64,000 bases of DNA from Pigmentiphaga litoralis. GTDB lineage: Bacteria > Pseudomonadota > Gammaproteobacteria > Burkholderiales > Burkholderiaceae_B. The notes beneath the pieces were generated by a model, which saw nothing but the letters and a program-made list of their open reading frames with translations, searched no databases and had not been told where the DNA came from. This document shows, piece after piece, positions 58,885 through 64,000 of the stretch (its first letter is position 1; the number at the start of each line of letters is the position of its first letter). The stretch is from assembly GCF_014651835.1 (NCBI RefSeq), contig NZ_BMXQ01000001.1, forward strand, positions 558,001-622,000, in the 5' to 3' direction. The position numbers were made by a program, and so were the translations under genes.

Positions 58885-60096
58885 TCAGGCCTCGGCGTGA
58901 CTGTCCACCGCAAGCCGTTTGTCCCCGAGCAGTTTGCCCCCGAGCAGTTTGTCCATATCTTCCTTGAGCATGCGGGGTTTCCAGGTTTCGAATTGCATCC
59001 CGAGGGTGGCGGCCTGGCGTTTTTCGTAGGCCAGGAATTCCTGGGTGATGGCCGTGCCGCGGACCCCACCGCGCACCGCGCCGGCCCGGGCATCGCCGTA
59101 GTATTCAGCCCAGGCGTCGGGCAGCGGCTGCGACCCGGGAATGGCCAGCCACAGCCGGAACAGATGCCGCTTGCGGTCGGGTTCGTCGAAGTCTTCGAAC
59201 GGCGTGCGCGAATGCAGCGTGACGTAGTTGTTCAGCAGCTGCACGTCGCCTTGCTCCAGTTCCATCGTGTAGCAGAGCTTGTCGCTGGGCATCAATTCTT
59301 CAAGCAGGTCCAGGGCTTCGACCTGTTGCGGCGTCAGGCGCGGGATCTCCGGAAAGTCCCGCTGCGCAGCGTCGGTATTCTTTCGATTGGCGCGGGCCGA
59401 AAAGTATTGGGGGTGACTGCCGAAGATGGGCAGGCGATAGTAGGGCGGCTGCGACGGGTCTTGCGTGCCCTGGTAGCTGTGGAAGAAGGGGGATTCAAGC
59501 ACCGGAATCAGGTCGGGCCGCAGGCGCTTGACCTCGTCGCGCAGGGCCAGTGAGCTGATCACCTTGCTGGTGCCGCCCGACTTGGCCGTGCGGCGGCACA
59601 GCAGGCCGACCACATCGCACGAATCCTGGTGGAAATCCAGGCCGGCGTTGGTGTTGTAGCCACGGCCACCCTTGACCTTGTATTCGCCGCCTTCGTTGCG
59701 AACGTCATTCATGATCTGGCTCGCCCGGTTCTGCGTGCGGCCCACGCCCATGTACAGCGCCATCCCCCAGAAGGCAAGGCGCGCGTCGTCTTCGGACCAG
59801 ACATCGACCGGAAAGCCCTTGACCAGGCACATGCCCCACCGGCCCTGCGTCGTGTCGATGGCCTGCTTCAACACCGCGATGGCGGACGCATTCAAGGGAA
59901 AGTCTTCCTGCGTCATTTCCAACAGGGACTTGCCCGTGTGTCTGGCATGGCTGAGCGCGGCGTGCATGCCATCGATCTGATCCCCGGTCAGGCGGATGAT
60001 CCAGGATTCGTCCTGGCCGACCTGGTCGGCGGTCCAGGCCAGCGGACGGCTTTCGAGTGAACGGGCCCGCGGCGTGGCGGTAGCGGTGGCTTGCAT
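58885..60096 (-). CDS. TauD/TfdA-family 2-oxoglutarate-dependent dioxygenase
   Basis: The 403-residue protein has the iron-binding H156-x-D158 in LDFHQDSCD, the distal histidine in YVTLHSRTPFEDF and the 2-oxoglutarate arginine in HLFRLWLAIPG. The family hydroxylates sulfonates, phenoxyacids or carboxylates using 2-oxoglutarate and oxygen. It exceeds TauD (283 residues) by a long N-terminus and a C-terminal tail with a repeated LLG motif. It is divergent from the LysR gene at 60193 and upstream of the Bug gene. A sulfonate or carnitine-like substrate is possible. Confidence 0.9.
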   Translation of the reverse strand: MQATATATPRARSLESRPLAWTADQVGQDESWIIRLTGDQIDGMHAALSHARHTGKSLLEMTQEDFPLNASAIAVLKQAIDTTQGRWGMCLVKGFPVDVWSEDDARLAFWGMALYMGVGRTQNRASQIMNDVRNEGGEYKVKGGRGYNTNAGLDFHQDSCDVVGLLCRRTAKSGGTSKVISSLALRDEVKRLRPDLIPVLESPFFHSYQGTQDPSQPPYYRLPIFGSHPQYFSARANRKNTDAAQRDFPEIPRLTPQQVEALDLLEELMPSDKLCYTMELEQGDVQLLNNYVTLHSRTPFEDFDEPDRKRHLFRLWLAIPGSQPLPDAWAEYYGDARAGAVRGGVRGTAITQEFLAYEKRQAATLGMQFETWKPRMLKEDMDKLLGGKLLGDKRLAVDSHAEA

Positions 60097-60192
60097 TGCG
60101 TGCTCCTGCTGTTATGCGTTTGAGGGCTAGTCTAGGCCAGAGCGCTTCATTAGAATAGCGAAGGTATTTGAGCTTCTTCATAAGGAAATTTG

Positions 60193-61119
60193 ATGAAGAT
60201 CGAAACGTTCGCGACGCTGGAAGCGGTGCTGCAGACCGGCACGTTCGCCGCCGCGGCACGCGCCACCAACGTGACGCCCAGCGCGGTCAGCATGCAGATG
60301 AAGCAGCTGGAACTGTATCTGGGCAAGCCGCTCTTTGATCGATCCGGTCTGCAGGCGCGGCCCAACCAGCTGGCCCATGACGTGGCCGACACCTTGCGCG
60401 CCGCGCTGCAGGGACTGGAATCCTTGCGGGCCGGCAGCAGCCTGGCCGTGGAAGGACAGGTCCGCCTGGGCATCATCGAGTCGCTCCAGGCCGCGGTGTT
60501 GCCCGGAATCATGGCTTTCCTGCGTGAGCGCCATCCGCGGCTGGAATTGCGGCCTGCGCGCGGCCGCAGCAGCACGCTCACCGCCGCTGTCAAGGCGGGC
60601 GAGCTCGACGCCGCACTGGTCGCGCAGCCCTTGTCGGGCGGGTCGGCCCGGCTGCGCTGGACGCCCATGTTTACCCGTGAACTGGTGGTGATTGCGCCGC
60701 CCGATGCCGACGACGCTGCGCTGGGGACCCTGTTCCGCCAGCACGAATGGATACGCTATGACAGGAACACGGTCACCGGCGCCATGGCCGTGCAGTACGC
60801 CAACGAGCATCTGCCCGACATTCGGGGCGCGCTCGAATTCGACAGTTCGCCCGCGATCGTGGCCATGGTCAGCGCGGGGCTGGGCGTATCGCTGCTGCAG
60901 GAGCCCGATCCGGCCGTGCTGCAGGTGTACCCGGTGCGGGTCATCCGCCTGGGGCGCGGCGCGCCGGTGCTCCAGTTTTCGATGGTGACCCGCAAGAACG
61001 ATGACGACAACCGGTCCATCGACGCCGTGCGGCAAGGCATGCAGGTCAGCGTCGGGTCGTTCCGCCGGCAGGCCGGCAGCCGGGGCAGGCTGCGCCGGGC
61101 CCCGGCACGCGCCACATGA
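60193..61119 (+). CDS. LysR-type regulator, first gene of a LysR-kinase-regulator run
   Basis: The 308-residue protein has HTH GTFAAAARATNVTPSAVSMQM and a full effector domain. The ATG at 60193 follows AAGGA by six bases. It is divergent from the TauD-like gene, so likely its regulator. Its stop overlaps the ATG of the histidine kinase (ATGA, 61116-61119), an odd coupling of one-component and two-component control. The C-terminal 25 residues are arginine-rich and beyond the normal domain. Confidence 0.9.
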   Translation: MKIETFATLEAVLQTGTFAAAARATNVTPSAVSMQMKQLELYLGKPLFDRSGLQARPNQLAHDVADTLRAALQGLESLRAGSSLAVEGQVRLGIIESLQAAVLPGIMAFLRERHPRLELRPARGRSSTLTAAVKAGELDAALVAQPLSGGSARLRWTPMFTRELVVIAPPDADDAALGTLFRQHEWIRYDRNTVTGAMAVQYANEHLPDIRGALEFDSSPAIVAMVSAGLGVSLLQEPDPAVLQVYPVRVIRLGRGAPVLQFSMVTRKNDDDNRSIDAVRQGMQVSVGSFRRQAGSRGRLRRAPARAT

Positions 61120-62807
61120 ATGCGGCGATAATGCCGCGCATGTCGCAACCCTTGCCTCCGCTTCGTTCGATCTGTGTCCGGCTGGCTCTGTGGATGGCAC
61201 TGACCGCGCTTGCCTGCGCGATCCTGCTTGGCTATCGGTACGCGGACGCGCGCGGGCAATTCGACGCCGACGCCGGCACGCTCGTCAGGCAGATCGCGCA
61301 GCGGGTGGACCAACATGACGCCCACCTGACCAGCCTCGCTGCGGTCGCACGTTTCGACGGGGCGGACTTCGCAAATTTTCTGGGGGTTTCGGCATCGGTG
61401 CGCCAGTACTACCCGCGCATTGCGGAGATCGTACTGGTCGAGCTGGCGCCTGAACCGCCGGTATCGGTGGTGCCCCGCGTGCTTGCGGTAAGCGCGCTCG
61501 CTGCGCTGCCCGATGCCGGATGGAGCCCCGCCATGACGCAGGCATCGGCCGGCATCGCCACCGGACGGGCCCGGCTCGCCGCCGGCCGCGTGCCTGGCTC
61601 GTTCCGGCTGATCAAGCACATCCCGCGTGATCCGTACACCGTGCTGGTGTTCAACATCGATGCCGGCCAACTGGTTGCGGCCGATGCCGTACCGCGTCCC
61701 CTGGCATGGACCCTGGCCATCCCGGACGGCGCAACGACCGTCACGACGCTGCAAGGCGCGACCGAGTCGGAGCCGCTGCGCCCGTCGCGCTGGCGGCTGC
61801 CTGCCATGGTCATGACGTCGCAACTGGACAGCCCGAGCCAGCCACTGGTGCTGACCTTGCGCCGCGATGCACGGTGGTCGGAGTTGCTGCCGGTTTTCGC
61901 CGTGCTGGCCTGCGCATTGCTGGCCGCGGCCCTGCTTGCCGTACTGCGCACTGGTCAACGTCTGCGGCGAGCCCGTCGCGATGCGCGCCTGCAAGACCAG
62001 GCACTGCGGCTGGCGCACGCCATGCGTGTCGATGGCCTGGGGGAAATGGCGTCGGGCATCGCACACGAACTCACGCAGCCCATGACGGCACTGCTCAGCC
62101 AGAACCAGGCGGCCTTGCGGCTGATCGATGGCGGCGCAACGGCCAACGAGCTGGCGCCGGTGATCCGCACCAACATCCGGCTGGTCAATCGGGCGGGCGC
62201 GATCCTGGAGCGGATGCGCGCCTTCGTCAGCCGCCGTGAACTGCCGCTGGCTGACACGGACGTCAATGCGGTGTTGCAAAGCGTCGTGGACCTGTGCCAG
62301 GCCGACCTTGCCGCGCGCGGCATCGCGCTGCAATGGACGTCCATGGAGGTGGGGCGGGCGGTGGCCGACGCCGTGTCGCTGGAGCAGGTACTGCACAACC
62401 TGGTGCGCAACGCGGCCGAAGCGATGATGGCGTCGGACCAGGGAAGACAGGGCGCAACGGCATCCACGGCGGCCGCAGCCGGCCCCGGCGGGCACGGCTC
62501 GTCAGCGACCGGCCACGGCGCGTCAGCTGATCCGGCCCACTGGGTCCGACTCGTTGTCCGTCACAACGACATCGATAACCACACCGACGCCGCCATCACC
62601 ATCGTTGTCGAAGACAACGGCCCGGGCATGGCCACGGACCGCGTCGAACAGATCTTTACCCCGTTCTACACGACCAAGGAAGGCGGCATGGGACTTGGCC
62701 TGCCCTTGTGCGAACGGCTGATGGAAGCCATGGGGGGCCGCATCCAGGTCGATAGCGTGCTTGGCCAAGGCACCCGTTTCACCCTGACCCTCAAGGCCGC
62801 CGCATGA
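61116..62807 (+). CDS. Membrane sensor histidine kinase (DctB/FixL-like)
   Basis: The 563-residue kinase has membrane helices at about 21-40 and 257-277 around a 215-residue periplasmic domain. HisKA follows (GLGEMASGIAHELTQPMTALL, phospho-acceptor H317) with HATPase N box HNLVRNAAEAM, G1 DNGPGM and G2 GLGLPL. A 40-residue Gly/Ala/Ser-rich insert (about 440-480) separates N box and G1, unusual for the fold. Overlaps at both ends (ATGA) couple it to the LysR and response-regulator genes. It presumably phosphorylates the adjacent regulator. Confidence 0.9.
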   Translation: MNAAIMPRMSQPLPPLRSICVRLALWMALTALACAILLGYRYADARGQFDADAGTLVRQIAQRVDQHDAHLTSLAAVARFDGADFANFLGVSASVRQYYPRIAEIVLVELAPEPPVSVVPRVLAVSALAALPDAGWSPAMTQASAGIATGRARLAAGRVPGSFRLIKHIPRDPYTVLVFNIDAGQLVAADAVPRPLAWTLAIPDGATTVTTLQGATESEPLRPSRWRLPAMVMTSQLDSPSQPLVLTLRRDARWSELLPVFAVLACALLAAALLAVLRTGQRLRRARRDARLQDQALRLAHAMRVDGLGEMASGIAHELTQPMTALLSQNQAALRLIDGGATANELAPVIRTNIRLVNRAGAILERMRAFVSRRELPLADTDVNAVLQSVVDLCQADLAARGIALQWTSMEVGRAVADAVSLEQVLHNLVRNAAEAMMASDQGRQGATASTAAAAGPGGHGSSATGHGASADPAHWVRLVVRHNDIDNHTDAAITIVVEDNGPGMATDRVEQIFTPFYTTKEGGMGLGLPLCERLMEAMGGRIQVDSVLGQGTRFTLTLKAAA

Positions 62808-63406
62808 CCCGCCCCCTGGTGTTCCTGATCGATGACGATGAAGACGTGCGCGACGCGCTGGCGCTGCTGCTGCGGACGATGGGGCTGGCCGTCGAAGCCT
62901 ATGCGGACGCGGCGTCGTTCCTGGCGCGTGGCGCCCCGGAGCGCTTTGGCTGTGTCGTGACCGACGTACGGATGGCGGGCATGTCGGGGCTGCATCTGCT
63001 CGAGCGCCTGCAGGCGGACGCGTCGGGCCTGCCCGTGGTCGTGATCACGGGACATGGTGACGTGGCTGCCTGCCGGCGTGCGCTGCGGGGCGGCGCGGTG
63101 GACTTCCTGACCAAGCCGATCGACGAACATGCCCTGCTCGAAGCGATCGATGCCGGCCTGGCCCGAGGGCAGGGCGATCTGGGCAAGGCAAGGGAGCGCG
63201 ACGAAGCGGCGCGTGCCCTGTCCGTGCTGAGCCAGCGCGAACGCGAGATCATCACTCTGATCGCGCAGGGACTCGCGACCAAGGAAATCGCCCGAGCGCT
63301 GGAATTATCGCCACGCACGGTCGAAAAGCACCGGGCCGGCATCGCCACCAAACTCGGCACGACGTCGGTGGCGGACATGGTTCGCCTGGTCCTGGCAACG
63401 GCGTAG
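62804..63406 (+). CDS. Response regulator, FixJ/LuxR type
   Basis: The 200-residue regulator has the receiver domain (LIDDDEDV acidic pocket, phospho-acceptor D54 in VVTDVRMAGMSG, K104 in FLTKPID) and a LuxR HTH (LSQREREIITLIAQGLATKEIARALELSPRTVEKH) near 140-180. It starts inside the kinase stop codon. It is the evident partner of the kinase. The cognate promoters are unknown; the secreted HbpS-like gene next door is a candidate. Confidence 0.93.
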   Translation: MTRPLVFLIDDDEDVRDALALLLRTMGLAVEAYADAASFLARGAPERFGCVVTDVRMAGMSGLHLLERLQADASGLPVVVITGHGDVAACRRALRGGAVDFLTKPIDEHALLEAIDAGLARGQGDLGKARERDEAARALSVLSQREREIITLIAQGLATKEIARALELSPRTVEKHRAGIATKLGTTSVADMVRLVLATA

Positions 63407-63510
63407 TTCTACCCAGCCGACTGGGTAGCGCACCGGCTGTGCGCACGCGGGGGCCGTCGGTACAGTTCTCCCATGGCCGGATGACCGGTCACGCAACCCC
63501 GGAGACCCCC

Positions 63511-63999
63511 ATGAAAGCCACTCAACGCATTGCCGCCATCGCCCTTGCCGCCACGCCATTGTTCGCCTCGGCGCAACTGCTGCAGGAACGGAACGTACCG
63601 GCCACCATCGCCACCGAGATCGCGCATGCCGCCCTGAACGCCTGCGCCCAGCGCGGCTTCAACGTCAGTGCTGCGGTCGTGGATCGGGCTGGCGTGCTGC
63701 GCGTGCTGGTCCGTGCCGACAACGCCGGTCCGCATACCGTTGATGGCGCCCGGATGAAGGCCTACACGTCCTCGTCGTCGCGTGCCCCGACACTGACCAT
63801 GCAGGAAAACTCGCAGAAGAACCCGGTTGCGCAACACCTGTCCGACATCCCTGGCTTTCTGCTGCTTGGCGGCGGGGTGCCCATCCGTGTGGGTAACGAA
63901 GTGGTCGGCGCGGTCGGTGTCGCTGGCGCGCCGTCGGGCGTCATCGACGGCGAATGCGGTGCCGCCGGCATCGAATCCGTCAAGGCCAAGCTGATGTAA
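63511..63999 (+). CDS. Secreted GlcG/HbpS-family heme-binding-like protein
   Basis: The 162-residue protein has a signal peptide (cleavage ASA-QL). The GlcG/HbpS fold follows: GFNVSAAVVDRAGVLRVLVRADNAGPHTVDGARMKAYTS and VGNEVVGAVGVAGAPSG. GGAGA precedes the ATG at 63511, and the stop is at the window edge. In Streptomyces, HbpS binds heme and modulates the SenS/SenR two-component system. Here it lies 104 bases after a kinase-regulator pair, which may be an analogous setup, though GlcG-type proteins are common elsewhere too. Confidence 0.88.
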   Translation: MKATQRIAAIALAATPLFASAQLLQERNVPATIATEIAHAALNACAQRGFNVSAAVVDRAGVLRVLVRADNAGPHTVDGARMKAYTSSSSRAPTLTMQENSQKNPVAQHLSDIPGFLLLGGGVPIRVGNEVVGAVGVAGAPSGVIDGECGAAGIESVKAKLM

Positions 64000-64000
64000 G

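Noticed and set aside
1..64000. CRISPR array, rRNA, tRNA, IS element or transposase
   Set aside because: No evenly spaced repeats of the right size, no rRNA or tRNA-like sequence that I could recognise, and no transposase motif seen. A short tRNA could be missed by eye; a tRNAscan run would settle it.

Overview
The window is GC-rich, tightly packed and dominated by environmental catabolism and its regulators. Five stand-alone periplasmic Bug (TctC-like) solute receptors, eight LysR-type regulators, several SDRs and GSTs, and orphan solute receptors without TctAB point to a Burkholderiales chromosome, most likely Alcaligenaceae (Bordetella/Achromobacter-like). That placement is inferred from gene content; no rRNA or tRNA gene is present. 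No complete mobile element, IS or CRISPR array was seen, but bases 1-2200 form a decayed accessory patch.

Layout. 1-2200: a partial P-loop protein, then relics of a FAD monooxygenase, a small membrane protein and a flavodoxin-like quinone reductase, the last read through from a LysR gene (2025-3110). 3271-7529: Gfo/Idh-like protein, aldo-keto reductase, Tat-type SDR and GST. 7545-11921: LysR, FAD monooxygenase plus Bug receptor, and a divergent LysR. 11940-18348: ankyrin protein, a HicA-like/HTH toxin-antitoxin-like pair, LysR, SGNH hydrolase, barstar homologue and a hipBA-like pair. 18392-24331: LysR divergent from a hydrolase-cupin-SDR-cupin-GST-Bug cluster. 24335-32134: msrBA, M20 carboxypeptidase, an OsmC-YcaO fusion, TetR, LysR and Bug.

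32350-43549 is the most coherent block. Deaminase-like amidohydrolase, GntR regulator and Old Yellow Enzyme run leftward; a NitT/TauT-type ABC transporter and a three-subunit molybdenum hydroxylase run rightward. Both sides appear to start from promoters with the same -35, the same 17 bp spacer and a GGTATA -10 lying inside a GTATAC-type operator. I read it as an uptake, hydroxylation, reduction and deamination route for an N-heterocycle or similar compound; the substrate cannot be read from sequence.

43627-49734: LysR relic, SDR with a 28 bp palindrome upstream, diguanylate cyclase, Sel1 protein and a large metallo-beta-lactamase-fold lipoprotein. 49850-53456: glucarate dehydratase and Bug receptor under two 12 bp LacI-type palindromes, with a LacI regulator divergent. 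53500-57727: a PD-(D/E)xK-like protein, quinone-oxidoreductase-like MDR, SDR and an unknown protein. 57797-63999: Bug and TauD-like dioxygenase divergent from a LysR-histidine kinase-response regulator run with overlapping start/stop codons, followed by a secreted GlcG/HbpS-type protein. That last set recalls heme-sensing three-component systems.
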